A DNA stretch of 64,000 nucleotides from Bordetella petrii (GCF_000067205.1 NC_010170.1:3410001-3474000); one strand, 5' to 3'. Counted from the first letter of the stretch, positions 51,809 through 59,948 are shown. Notes: generated by a model not told the origin, from the letters alone. Program-made: numbers and translations.

Positions 51809-52899
51809 AAATCACCTCCATCGAGCCCATCGTCGTCTCGATACCGTACGGCCACGACGGGCCGCCCACCGGATTCGGCGGCACCGTGTGGTCGAAGCTG
51901 AACTATCTGCTGGTCAAGGTGCAAACCGACGACGGCCTGGTCGGCTGGGGCGAGGCATTCGGCTATAACGCGATTCCCGCCACCGTGGCGGCGCTGGAAC
52001 AGATTGTCGGCCCGCTGGCCATCGGCCGCGAGGCGGGCGACATCATGCAGCTGATGGAAGACCTGAAACGGCCGCTGCATATTTTTGGCCGCAACGGCCC
52101 GGTCATGTACGCGCTGTCGGGACTGGATATCGCGCTATGGGACCTGGCCGGCAAGCGCGCCGGCATGCCGGTGTGCCAATTGCTGGGCGCGGGCTCGCGC
52201 CGCTCGGTCACGGCCTACACCAGCCTGATGCGGCTGCATGAGCCCGCCACCGTGGCCACCGCCTGCGAGCGCGCGCTGGAACGCGGCTTTCGCCGGCTGA
52301 AGCTGCACGAAATCACCGTACCCGCGGTCGCGGCGGCCCGCCAGGCGCTGGGCGGCGACGTGGACCTGATGCTGGACGTGAATTGCGCCTGGCCCGCCGA
52401 CGAGGCGCTGCGCATGGCGCGCCGGCTGGAACCCTATCAGCTGAAATGGCTGGAAGAGCCGGTCTGGCCGCCCGAAGACGTGGCCGGCCTGGCGCGCCTG
52501 CACCGCGAAGCGCGCGTGCCGCTGGCCGCGGGCGAGAACGTCGGCAACGCATGGGCCTTCCAGCCGCTGGCCGATTCCGGCGCGCTGGATTATTTCCAAC
52601 CCAGCATCACCAAGGTCGGCGGCATCACCGAGTTTCGCGCCGTGGCCGAACTGGCGCGGCGCCACGGGCGCGCGGTGGCGCCCCACTCGCCCTACTTCGG
52701 CCCGGGCTTGCTGGCTACGCTGCAGATGGCGGGCGTGTACGCCCATATCGACGGCATCGAGATCTTCGGCGTGCAGCTCGAATCGGGCCTGTTCGGCGCG
52801 GTCGGCATGCCCGGCCCGGACGGCGAGATCGCCATTCCGCAAGGTCCGGGCCTGGGTTGCGACCCCGATCCGGCCATCGTCGCGCGCTACCGGATCTGA
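51805..52899 (+). CDS. Enolase-superfamily enzyme (second copy, divergent active site)
   Basis: A 364-residue enolase-superfamily protein. Metal ligands are clear: LMLDVNCAW (Asp), WLEEPVW (Glu) and AAGENVGN (Glu). The first acid/base position reads RRLKLHEI (Lys-x-His). The opposite face has APHSPYFGPG (His), but the partner Asp of the mandelate racemase dyad appears as Ser in QPSITKVGG. It is thus distinct from the enzyme at 45,994, and specificity is unknown. It overlaps livF and is followed 106 bases later by the fused tautomerase. Confidence 0.88.
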   Translation: MKITSIEPIVVSIPYGHDGPPTGFGGTVWSKLNYLLVKVQTDDGLVGWGEAFGYNAIPATVAALEQIVGPLAIGREAGDIMQLMEDLKRPLHIFGRNGPVMYALSGLDIALWDLAGKRAGMPVCQLLGAGSRRSVTAYTSLMRLHEPATVATACERALERGFRRLKLHEITVPAVAAARQALGGDVDLMLDVNCAWPADEALRMARRLEPYQLKWLEEPVWPPEDVAGLARLHREARVPLAAGENVGNAWAFQPLADSGALDYFQPSITKVGGITEFRAVAELARRHGRAVAPHSPYFGPGLLATLQMAGVYAHIDGIEIFGVQLESGLFGAVGMPGPDGEIAIPQGPGLGCDPDPAIVARYRI

Positions 52900-53005
52900 A
52901 CACGACGCGCACACCGCCGGCATCCGCCGGCCCGCCGCGGGTTGCTATGATTGCCCGCATCCGTCCCCCCGGGCGGGCCACGGCCCGCCCCAACCAGGAA
53001 CTGCC

Positions 53006-53380
53006 ATGCCCATACTGAATATCCAGATCATGCAAGGCCACAGCGCAGCCCAGAAGGCCAGCCTGCTGAAGAACTGTTCGCAGGCCGTCGTCGACAGCAT
53101 CGCCGCGCCGCTGCATTCGGTGCGCATCGTGCTCGACGAAGCCGCGCCCGAGCACGTGATCGTGGCAGGCGAAATCGGCAAGCCCATGGCTCTGGTGCTG
53201 GCCCGCCTGATCGTCGGCCGCAGCGACGAGAAAAAAGCCGCCCTGATTGCCGCCTTGAACCAGGCCGTGCATGAAAGCATCGGAATCTCGGGCGAAGATG
53301 TCCGCGTCATCATCACCGACGTGCCCAAGAGCGACATGGGCGTGGCTGGCGGCCTTACTGCGCAGGCCGCGGGCCGCTGA
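53006..53380 (+). CDS. Fused 4-oxalocrotonate tautomerase (two-domain)
   Basis: A 124-residue tautomerase-superfamily protein made of two beta-alpha-beta units in one chain. The first (PILNIQIMQGHSAAQKASLLKNC..., residues 2-58) supplies the N-terminal catalytic proline after Met removal. The second (ALVLARLIVGRSDEKKAALIAALNQAV...DVRVIITDVPKSDMGVAGG) resembles a complete 4-oxalocrotonate tautomerase subunit. Ordinary 4-OT is ~62 residues. Such fused forms are known in the superfamily. It could isomerise an unsaturated keto acid made by the preceding enolase-superfamily enzymes. Confidence 0.85.
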   Translation: MPILNIQIMQGHSAAQKASLLKNCSQAVVDSIAAPLHSVRIVLDEAAPEHVIVAGEIGKPMALVLARLIVGRSDEKKAALIAALNQAVHESIGISGEDVRVIITDVPKSDMGVAGGLTAQAAGR

Positions 53381-53410
53381 AGCGAAAACCATCCGCGCGC
53401 CTGGCGATGA

Positions 53411-54304
53411 TCAAGGCTTGAACGCCTGGGTCGCCACGTCCAGGAAATTGCGCACGGCCGCGCTTTCGGCCGATGGTTTCCACGCCAGCGATATCCCGAT
53501 GGATGCGCTGGCGGGAAAATCCATCAGCTTCTTGTAGATGACGTGCCGGCTGTTGAAGCGGCGCGACACCGACGGCACCAGCGCCACGCCGAAACCGGCC
53601 TCGACCAGGCTGAGCACGGTCTGCACCTGGATCGCTTCCTGCGTCACCCGGGGCATGAAGCCGCGCAACTGGCAGGCGTGGATGGCGGCCGTGCGCAGGC
53701 CAAGAGCGTCCGCGCCCGAATACAAAATGAAGCCTTCGTCCGACAGGTCTTTCAGCCGGACCGTGGCGCGCTGCGCCAGCGGGTTGCTCTTGGGCACGGC
53801 CAGCACGAAGGTCTCGGTGAACAACGTCGCCAGGCGTGTGTTCGAGCCAATGGCCACCGGCACGCGCACCACGCCGATGTCGAAAGCCTCTTCTTCGATG
53901 CCCTGCATGAGGCGGATGGAAATCGCCTCGCGCAGTTCTAGCTCCACGCCGGGATAAAGCGCGCGAAAACGCGGCAGGATGCGCGGCAGCACCTCGTGCG
54001 TGGCCGAGCCCACGAAGCCGATGCGCAGGGTGCCCAGGTCGCCGGTCGAGGCGGCTCGCGCGGCCTGGCGAAACTGCGCCGCATGAAACAACGCGCGCCG
54101 CGCCTCGGCCAATGCCGCTTCGCCGCTTTCGGTCAGCTTGACGCCGTCTTTGCCGCGCGTGAACAGCGTCACGCCAACCTCGGCCTCCAGCTTGCGTATC
54201 GACACCGATAGCGGCGGTTGCGCCATGTGCAGTTTTTCGGCGGCGCGACGAAAATTGAGAGTTTCGGCCAGCGTCAGGAACTGCTGGAAATGCTTGAAAT
54301 CCAT
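53411..54304 (-). CDS. LysR-family regulator (first of two paralogues)
   Basis: A 297-residue LysR-type regulator. The N-terminal HTH is FQQFLTLAETLNFRRAAEKLHMAQPPLSVSIRKLEAEVGVTLFTR. The effector domain has LRIGFVGSATHEVLPRILPRFRALYPGVELELRE and QEAIQVQTVLSLVEAGFGVALVPS. It is close to the regulator at 56,155. It is divergent from the thiamine-diphosphate enzyme gene with a LysR-type box between them, so it probably controls that gene, and possibly the preceding operon. Confidence 0.9.
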   Translation of the reverse strand: MDFKHFQQFLTLAETLNFRRAAEKLHMAQPPLSVSIRKLEAEVGVTLFTRGKDGVKLTESGEAALAEARRALFHAAQFRQAARAASTGDLGTLRIGFVGSATHEVLPRILPRFRALYPGVELELREAISIRLMQGIEEEAFDIGVVRVPVAIGSNTRLATLFTETFVLAVPKSNPLAQRATVRLKDLSDEGFILYSGADALGLRTAAIHACQLRGFMPRVTQEAIQVQTVLSLVEAGFGVALVPSVSRRFNSRHVIYKKLMDFPASASIGISLAWKPSAESAAVRNFLDVATQAFKP

Positions 54305-54324
54305 GGTCTCCCCCAAAGGCCGGT

Positions 54325-54341
54325 GATACCGGCAGCGTATC
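54325..54341. promoter_or_regulatory. LysR-type T-N11-A box
   Basis: GATAC-N7-GTATC, an interrupted palindrome with the T-N11-A geometry typical of LysR binding sites, 21 bases before the LysR start codon in the 137-base divergent region. A second perfect palindrome, TTTTTCGAAAAA, lies at 54344-54355 next to it and may be part of the promoter. Confidence 0.55.
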
Positions 54342-54441
54342 GGTTTTTCGAAAAATAATATTGGAACAGTTGACCCGCGCGCAATATCCTGCCTTATCAA
54401 TGGCGCCACGCGCCACCCCCAGAAGAACATCGGAGACCCCC

Positions 54442-56130
54442 ATGACCCACACCTCCGCGCCGCGCGCCGGCGGGCAGCTGCTTGCCGACGCGCTGGCCAT
54501 CAATGGCGCCGACATGGTTTTCTGCGTGCCCGGCGAAAGCTATCTGGCCGTGCTCGACGGCCTTTACGAACATCGCGACCGCGTGCGCGTGATCACCTGC
54601 CGGCACGAAGCCGCCGCCGCCAACATGGCCGAGGCGCACGGCAAGCTGACCGGCCGTCCCGGCATCTGCTTTGTCACGCGCGGCCCCGGCGCCACTCATG
54701 GCAGCACCGGCGTGCACACCGCCCGCCAGGACTCCACGCCGATGATCATGTTCGTCGGGCAGGTGGGCCGCGACGCCGCGCAACGCGAGACGTTCCAGGA
54801 GGTTGACTACCGGCAGATGTTCGGCGGCCTGGCCAAGGGAGTCATCCAGATCGAAGATGCTCGGCGCGTGCCGGAACTGGTGGGCTATGCCTTCCAGCTG
54901 GCCGTGGCGGGACGGCCGGGCCCGGTGGTGGTGGCCTTGCCGGAAGACATGCTGACCGATGTCGTGCAGGTGGCCGATTCGCCGGCCTGGCAGCCCGTGC
55001 AGGCCGCGCCCGATGGCGCGCAGATGCGGCAGCTGGGCACGATGCTTGGGCAAGCCGAGCGGCCGCTGATGATTGTGGGAGGCAGCGGCTGGACCGCACA
55101 AGCCGCGCAAGACATCGCCGGCTTCGCGCAAGCCCACGGCATGCCGGTGGCCTGCGCATTCCGCCGCCAGGACATCGTGAACAACGACCACCCCTGCTAT
55201 GCGGGCGACCTCAGCCTGGCGCCCAGCCCCGCATTGGCGCAGCGCGTGCGCGACAGCGATTTCCTGTTGGTGGTCGGCACACGGTTGGGCGAGGCATCCA
55301 CCCAGGGCTATACGCTCATCGCCAACCCCGACCCGGGCAAGCCGATGGCGCATGTGCTGGCGGGCGCCGAGGAACTGGGCCGGGTCTACCGTCCGGCGCT
55401 GGCCATCAATGCCGCGCCAGCCGCCTTCGCCGCCGCCGCGCTGCAACTGCCCGCCACGGGCTCGCCCGCGCGAACAACCTGGGCGCGGCAGGCGCACGAC
55501 GACTACTTGCAATGGCAGGCAGTGACCGACGTGCCCGGCAAGGTCAACATGGGCCACATCGTGCGCCACGTGCGCGAACGCGTGGCCGGCGACGCCATCA
55601 TCACCAATGGCGCCGGCAACTATGCCATCTGGGTGCATCGGTACTACACCTACCGGCGCCGCGGCACACAACTGGCGCCCACCTGCGGCGCCATGGGCTA
55701 TGGCGTACCGGCGGCGATCGCCGCGCAACTTGCCCATCCGCAACGCCAGGTGGTGTGCTTTGCCGGCGATGGCTGCTTCCTGATGAGCGGTCAGGAGCTG
55801 GCCACGGTGACGCGCTATGCGCTGCCCATCGTGTTCATTGTGGTCAACAACGGCATGTACGGCACCATCCGCATGCACCAGGAAAAAACCTATCCGGCGC
55901 GCGTCATCGGCACCGAGCTCACCAATCCGGATTTCGCCGCCTATGCCCGCTCGTTCGGCCTGCACGGCGTCACCGTGACCGACACGGCGCAGTTCGCGCC
56001 GGCCTTCGATGCCGCGGTGCGCGAACGGCGCGCCACGCTGATCGAGATACAGGTCGACCCGCAGGCCATCACGCCGGCCGCCACGCTGGACCAGCTTCGG
56101 CGGCAGGCCGCGACGGCCGCCTCGCATTGA
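54442..56130 (+). CDS. Thiamine-diphosphate enzyme, acetolactate synthase-like
   Basis: A 562-residue ThDP-dependent enzyme of the acetolactate synthase/benzoylformate decarboxylase superfamily. The cofactor-activating Glu56 is in RHEAAAANMAEAHG. The Mg-ThDP motif GDGCFLMSGQELATV...VVNNGMYG is near residue 441, and a central FAD/Rossmann-like domain is present. Whether it is a true acetolactate synthase is doubtful: there is no small regulatory subunit gene and it sits in a catabolic setting. Decarboxylation or ligation of a 2-keto acid is likely. Start at 54442 follows CGGAGACC. Confidence 0.88.
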   Translation: MTHTSAPRAGGQLLADALAINGADMVFCVPGESYLAVLDGLYEHRDRVRVITCRHEAAAANMAEAHGKLTGRPGICFVTRGPGATHGSTGVHTARQDSTPMIMFVGQVGRDAAQRETFQEVDYRQMFGGLAKGVIQIEDARRVPELVGYAFQLAVAGRPGPVVVALPEDMLTDVVQVADSPAWQPVQAAPDGAQMRQLGTMLGQAERPLMIVGGSGWTAQAAQDIAGFAQAHGMPVACAFRRQDIVNNDHPCYAGDLSLAPSPALAQRVRDSDFLLVVGTRLGEASTQGYTLIANPDPGKPMAHVLAGAEELGRVYRPALAINAAPAAFAAAALQLPATGSPARTTWARQAHDDYLQWQAVTDVPGKVNMGHIVRHVRERVAGDAIITNGAGNYAIWVHRYYTYRRRGTQLAPTCGAMGYGVPAAIAAQLAHPQRQVVCFAGDGCFLMSGQELATVTRYALPIVFIVVNNGMYGTIRMHQEKTYPARVIGTELTNPDFAAYARSFGLHGVTVTDTAQFAPAFDAAVRERRATLIEIQVDPQAITPAATLDQLRRQAATAASH

Positions 56131-56133
56131 GCG

Positions 56134-56149
56134 GCGGCCGGACGGCCGC
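56134..56149. terminator. Short hairpin between convergent genes
   Basis: GCGGCC and GGCCGC pair around GGAC, just after the ThDP-enzyme stop and before the convergent LysR stop. It may help end transcription; no T-run is seen. Confidence 0.35.
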
Positions 56150-56154
56150 AAGAC

Positions 56155-57105
56155 TCATCTTCCCGAAGCGCCCGCGCCCCCCTTGCGTGCCCCGGCCCGC
56201 CGATGCGCGGCCGGGTGGTTCGCCAACAGCATCACGTCGCGCAGCTTCAAGACCGGCGCGCAGGACGTGTCGCGATGCGCCACCAGCGACAAGGCCAGCG
56301 CGTCGCGCGCATCCGCGTCCAGCAGATCCGCGAACACGACGTGGGGGGTAGAGTACGCGCGCGTCACGCCCGGCACCAGCGCCACGCCCAGGCCGCTGGC
56401 CACCAGGCTCACCAGCGTCTGCACCTGAATCGCTTCCTGGCTGATGCGCGGTGAAAAACCGGCCTTGCGGCATAGGGCCTGGGCCACGCCATACAACCCC
56501 GGCACTTTGTCCGGCGCGTACATCACGAACGGTTCGGACCGCACCGCCTGCAGCGACACCGGGCCGCCGGCCAACGGATGCGCCGCCGGCAGCGCCAGGA
56601 TCAGGCTGTCACGCTCGACCACCCAGGCCGACAGCGACGTATCTTCGGCCAGCGGGCCGCGCACCAGCCCGGCATCGAGCTCGTTGGCCCGCAGCATCTC
56701 GGCCAGGCGCACGGTGCTGTCTTCGCGCAACTCCAGTTCCACATCGGGATAGCGATGCCGGAAGGCCGGCAGGCAGCGCGGCAGCAGCATGTAGGTGGCC
56801 GACCCCACGAACCCCAGCCGCAGCCGGCCCAGTTCGCCCAGCGCGACCCGGCGGGCCGACTGCCGCGCCTGGTCGGCATGGAACAGCGCCCGCCGGGCGT
56901 CGTCCATCAGTGCCGCGCCGGCGGGCGTCAGCGACACGCCCTTGGCGCCGCGCTCCAGCAGCAGGACGCCCACGCTGTGCTCCAGCTTCTGTATGGACAC
57001 CGACAGCGCGGGCTGGGCAATGTGCAGCGCCTCGGCGGCGCGCCGGTAGCTGCCGAGCTCGGCGATGGTGACGAATTGGCGCAGCTGGCGCAGGTCGATA
57101 GCCAT
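56155..57105 (-). CDS. LysR-family regulator (second of two paralogues)
   Basis: A 316-residue LysR-type regulator with HTH LRQFVTIAELGSYRRAAEALHIAQPALSVSIQKLEHSVGVLLLER. Its effector domain shares LRLGFVGSATYMLLPR and SQEAIQVQTLVSLVASGLGVALVPGVTRAYSTPHV with the regulator at 53,411. It is divergent (71 bases) from the CoA-transferase/MaoC/Bug genes, which it probably controls. A start 12 bases upstream (57117, MEFVMAID) is equally possible. The C-terminus is basic. Confidence 0.9.
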   Translation of the reverse strand: MAIDLRQLRQFVTIAELGSYRRAAEALHIAQPALSVSIQKLEHSVGVLLLERGAKGVSLTPAGAALMDDARRALFHADQARQSARRVALGELGRLRLGFVGSATYMLLPRCLPAFRHRYPDVELELREDSTVRLAEMLRANELDAGLVRGPLAEDTSLSAWVVERDSLILALPAAHPLAGGPVSLQAVRSEPFVMYAPDKVPGLYGVAQALCRKAGFSPRISQEAIQVQTLVSLVASGLGVALVPGVTRAYSTPHVVFADLLDADARDALALSLVAHRDTSCAPVLKLRDVMLLANHPAAHRRAGARKGGAGASGR

Positions 57106-57176
57106 AACAAATTCCATATCACGCTATACGAACGCCATATTAGACGCTTATGCGCCGGATGATTAGGATTTGCTCC

Positions 57177-58427
57177 ATGCCGTCATCCACCCTCCTAGAA
57201 AACAGCGCCCTGGCCGGCGTGCGCGTGCTGGATCTGACCTCGATCGTGTTCGGTCCCTACGCCTCGCAGATTCTTGCCGACTACGGCGCCGATGTCATCA
57301 AGATCGAACCGCCCGAGGGCGACTCCACGCGCCGCACCGGCCCGCAGCAGGAGCCAGGCCTGGCGGCCATCTTCCTGGGCATCAACCGCAACAAGCGCAG
57401 CGTCTCGCTCGACCTGAAGCAGGCTGGCGCGCGCGACGCCCTGCTTGCCCTGGTGGACGACGCCGACGTGCTGATGCACAGCATGCGGCCCGCCAAGATG
57501 GCGCGCCTGGGCCTGGACCCCCAGACCCTGTGCGCGCGCAATCCGCGCCTGGTCTATGCCGGCCTGTACGGCTTTGGCGAAGGCGGCGCATATGCCGGCC
57601 AGCCCGCTTACGACGACATCGTTCAGGGCTTGAGCGGCGTGGCCGACATCGCGCAGCGCCAAGGCGGCACGGCGCGCTACCTGCCCACCATCGCGGCCGA
57701 CAAGACCTGCGGGCTGGTGGCCGCGCACGCCATCCTGGCTGCGCTGTTCCAGCGCGAGCGCACCGGCCTGGGGCAGCAGGTGGAAGTGCCCATGTTCGAG
57801 TCGATGGCGTCCTACCTGCTGGTAGAACATTTCTACGGCCGCCATCTGCAAGACACCCCCGGGCCGGCCGGCTACCCGCGCGTGCTGGCGCCCTGGCGCC
57901 GCCCGTACCAGACGGCCGACGGCCTGCTCTGCATGATGCCCTACACCGACGCGCACTGGCGGCGCTTCTTCACCGAGACCGGCCACGCCGACCTGGCCGA
58001 CGATGCGCGCTTTGCCGACATCGGCGCGCGCACCCGCCACATCGACGCCTTGTACGAGCAGGTCGGCGCCATCGTGGCCGGCCACGACACCGCGTACTGG
58101 CTGGCGCTGTGCCAGCGCCTGGAAATACCCGCCGCGCCCGTCAACCGCCTGGAAGACCTGGAACACGATCCGCACCTGAGTAGCGTGGATTTCTTTGTGC
58201 CGCTGCAAAGCGCCGCGGGCCACCGCTACTGCTTCCCGCGCAGCCCGGTGCGGCTGCAACGCTCGCGCGTCGAGCCTTCCATGCCGCCGCGGCTTGGCGA
58301 ACACACCCGCGAAGTGCTGCGCCAGGCCGGTCTGGACCCTGCCCGGATCGAACGCCTGCTCGCCAGCGGCGCGGCCCTGGACCACGGCAATCCCGATCCG
58401 CTTTCGCTCACCAAGGACACAGCATGA
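57177..58427 (+). CDS. CaiB/BaiF-type (family III) CoA-transferase
   Basis: A 416-residue family III CoA-transferase. It has VRVLDLTSIVFGPYASQILADYGADVIKIEPPEGDSTRRTG, NRNKRSVSLDLKQAGARDALL and YDDIVQGLSGVADIAQRQGG, with the catalytic Asp in LPTIAADKTCGLVAAHAILAALF. The ATG at 57177 follows TTAGGATTTG. It is only moderately like the transferase at 43,773, so it has a separate role. It is coupled to the MaoC gene by an ATGA overlap; together they suggest CoA activation and hydration of an unsaturated acid. Confidence 0.92.
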   Translation: MPSSTLLENSALAGVRVLDLTSIVFGPYASQILADYGADVIKIEPPEGDSTRRTGPQQEPGLAAIFLGINRNKRSVSLDLKQAGARDALLALVDDADVLMHSMRPAKMARLGLDPQTLCARNPRLVYAGLYGFGEGGAYAGQPAYDDIVQGLSGVADIAQRQGGTARYLPTIAADKTCGLVAAHAILAALFQRERTGLGQQVEVPMFESMASYLLVEHFYGRHLQDTPGPAGYPRVLAPWRRPYQTADGLLCMMPYTDAHWRRFFTETGHADLADDARFADIGARTRHIDALYEQVGAIVAGHDTAYWLALCQRLEIPAAPVNRLEDLEHDPHLSSVDFFVPLQSAAGHRYCFPRSPVRLQRSRVEPSMPPRLGEHTREVLRQAGLDPARIERLLASGAALDHGNPDPLSLTKDTA

Positions 58428-58891
58428 CCGAAAACCAAGCCCCCCTGCTGGGCCAAGGCTACTACTGGCAAGACCTGCAGGTCGGCCAGCGTTTTCGCAC
58501 CTTTCGGCGCACCGTCACCGAAACCGACATCGTCAATTTCATCAGCGTCACGGGCATGCTCGAGACCATATTTATCGATGCCACGTACGAGCACGGCGCC
58601 ATCCGCGGACGCCCCGCGCCCGGCGCGCTGACCTACGGCCTGATCGAAGGCCTGCTGATGCAGGGCATGGTGCAGGGCACGGGCCTGGCGCTGCTGGAAG
58701 TGCACAAGAAAATGCTGGCGCCCGTGGTCGCGGGCGACACCGTGTGGGCCGAAGTCGAAGTCACCGGCATCCGCCCCACGTCGAAACACAACCGCGCCGT
58801 GGTCGACTCTGCGATCGAGGTGCGCAACCAGCACGGTACCCCTGTCATGTCATACACCGCCACCCGCATGCTGGCCGGCCGCCCAGGCTGA
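58424..58891 (+). CDS. MaoC-like hot-dog-fold protein with altered active site
   Basis: A 155-residue single hot-dog-domain protein of the MaoC dehydratase family, with the conserved RPAPGALTYGLIEGLLMQG and VAGDTVWAEVEVTGIRPTSKHNR regions. The usual hydratase motif (GD-x-NP-x-H) reads TGMLETIFID here, so the catalytic Asp and His are Met45 and Phe50. It may use other residues or only bind acyl-CoA. It lies between the CoA-transferase and Bug receptor genes. Confidence 0.85.
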   Translation: MTENQAPLLGQGYYWQDLQVGQRFRTFRRTVTETDIVNFISVTGMLETIFIDATYEHGAIRGRPAPGALTYGLIEGLLMQGMVQGTGLALLEVHKKMLAPVVAGDTVWAEVEVTGIRPTSKHNRAVVDSAIEVRNQHGTPVMSYTATRMLAGRPG

Positions 58892-58940
58892 ACGCACGGC
58901 GCCGGCAAGCCCAGAAGCAACAACGACAAAAGGAGACAAC

Positions 58941-59912
58941 ATGAAAACTTGCCTGAAGATCCTCGCCACGCTGGCCATTGCCAGCTCCACCACAATCGCC
59001 CTGCCCGCAGGCGCGGCCTGGCCGGAACGCCCCGTCACGGTGGTGGTGCCGTTCCCGCCTGGCGGCCCCACTGACCTGGTCGCGCGCGTGCTGGCCAAGC
59101 AACTGGCCGACCAGACCGGCCAGAGTTTCGTGGTCGAGAACAAGGGCGGCGCCAACGGCAACATCGGCATGCAATACGCCGCGTCGGCCAAGCCTGACGG
59201 CTATACCGTGCTGTACAACACTTCGTCGATCGCGCTCAGCCCGAATCTGTACCGCGACCTGCCGTTCGATCCGGTCAAGGATTTCGCCGCCGTGTCCTCC
59301 ACCGCTGTGATCCCGCTGGTGCTGCTGACGCACCCGTCGGTGCCGGTGAGCAATGTGCGCGAGTTCGTGGACTACGCCCGCGCGCACCCCGGCAAACTGT
59401 CGTACGGTTCGGCGGGCGCCGGCAACGTCACGCACCTGGGCGCCCTGCTGTTCCTGCGCTCGGCAGGCGTGCAAGCGGTGCACGTGCCCTACCGCGGCAG
59501 CGCGCCGGCCATGACCGATCTGGTCGGCGGCCAGGTGCAGTTCATGACCAACACGTTGAACGATTCGCTGGGCTTCGTGCGCGAAGGCAAGCTGAAAGCG
59601 CTGGCGGTCAGCAGCAAGGTGCGCAGCCCCCAATTGCCCGACACGCCCACCCTGGCCGAAACCGTGGTGCCCGATTTCGAGATGGGCGCGTGGCAAGGCA
59701 TGGTGGTGCCCGCCGGCACGCCGCAGGAAATTGTCGATGCGCTCAATGCGCAGATCCGCAAGGCCCTGCAATCGCCCGCCGTGCTCAAGCAACTGGCGGC
59801 CCAGGGCGCGCAGCCGCTGGGCGCCACGCCACGCGAATACGGCGACTATATCCGCGCCGAAATCGCGCGCTGGCGCGACGTGGTGCAGGCCGCCAACGTG
59901 CGGCTCGACTAA
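58941..59912 (+). CDS. Bug/TctC-type tripartite tricarboxylate receptor
   Basis: A 323-residue periplasmic receptor. It has a signal peptide (MKTCLKILATLAIASSTTIALPAGA), then WPERPVTVVVPFPPGGPTDLVARVLAKQL, SYGSAGAGNVTHLG and VPYRGSAPAMTDLVGGQVQFM, all hallmarks of the Bug family. It ends the CoA-transferase/MaoC operon with no TctAB partner. It probably binds the acid handled by that operon. The ATG follows AAAGGAGACAAC. Confidence 0.92.
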   Translation: MKTCLKILATLAIASSTTIALPAGAAWPERPVTVVVPFPPGGPTDLVARVLAKQLADQTGQSFVVENKGGANGNIGMQYAASAKPDGYTVLYNTSSIALSPNLYRDLPFDPVKDFAAVSSTAVIPLVLLTHPSVPVSNVREFVDYARAHPGKLSYGSAGAGNVTHLGALLFLRSAGVQAVHVPYRGSAPAMTDLVGGQVQFMTNTLNDSLGFVREGKLKALAVSSKVRSPQLPDTPTLAETVVPDFEMGAWQGMVVPAGTPQEIVDALNAQIRKALQSPAVLKQLAAQGAQPLGATPREYGDYIRAEIARWRDVVQAANVRLD

Positions 59913-59927
59913 AACAAATAGTGAAAC

Positions 59928-59948
59928 GTCAGGCGCCAGGCGCCTGAC
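59928..59948. terminator. Hairpin between Bug gene and proV-like gene
   Basis: GTCAGGCGCC (59928-59937) and GGCGCCTGAC (59939-59948) form a perfect 10-base inverted repeat around a single A. Read on the minus strand it is followed by a T-rich stretch (TTTCACTATTTGTTTTAG), so it is a good terminator for the proX-proW-proV transcript; it may also end the plus-strand operon. Confidence 0.65.

Noticed and set aside
54442..58427. Oxalate degradation pair (oxalyl-CoA decarboxylase plus formyl-CoA transferase)
   Set aside because: A ThDP enzyme and CaiB transferase occur together, but the ThDP enzyme is of the acetolactate synthase type rather than Oxc-like, and the two genes are separated by a LysR gene.
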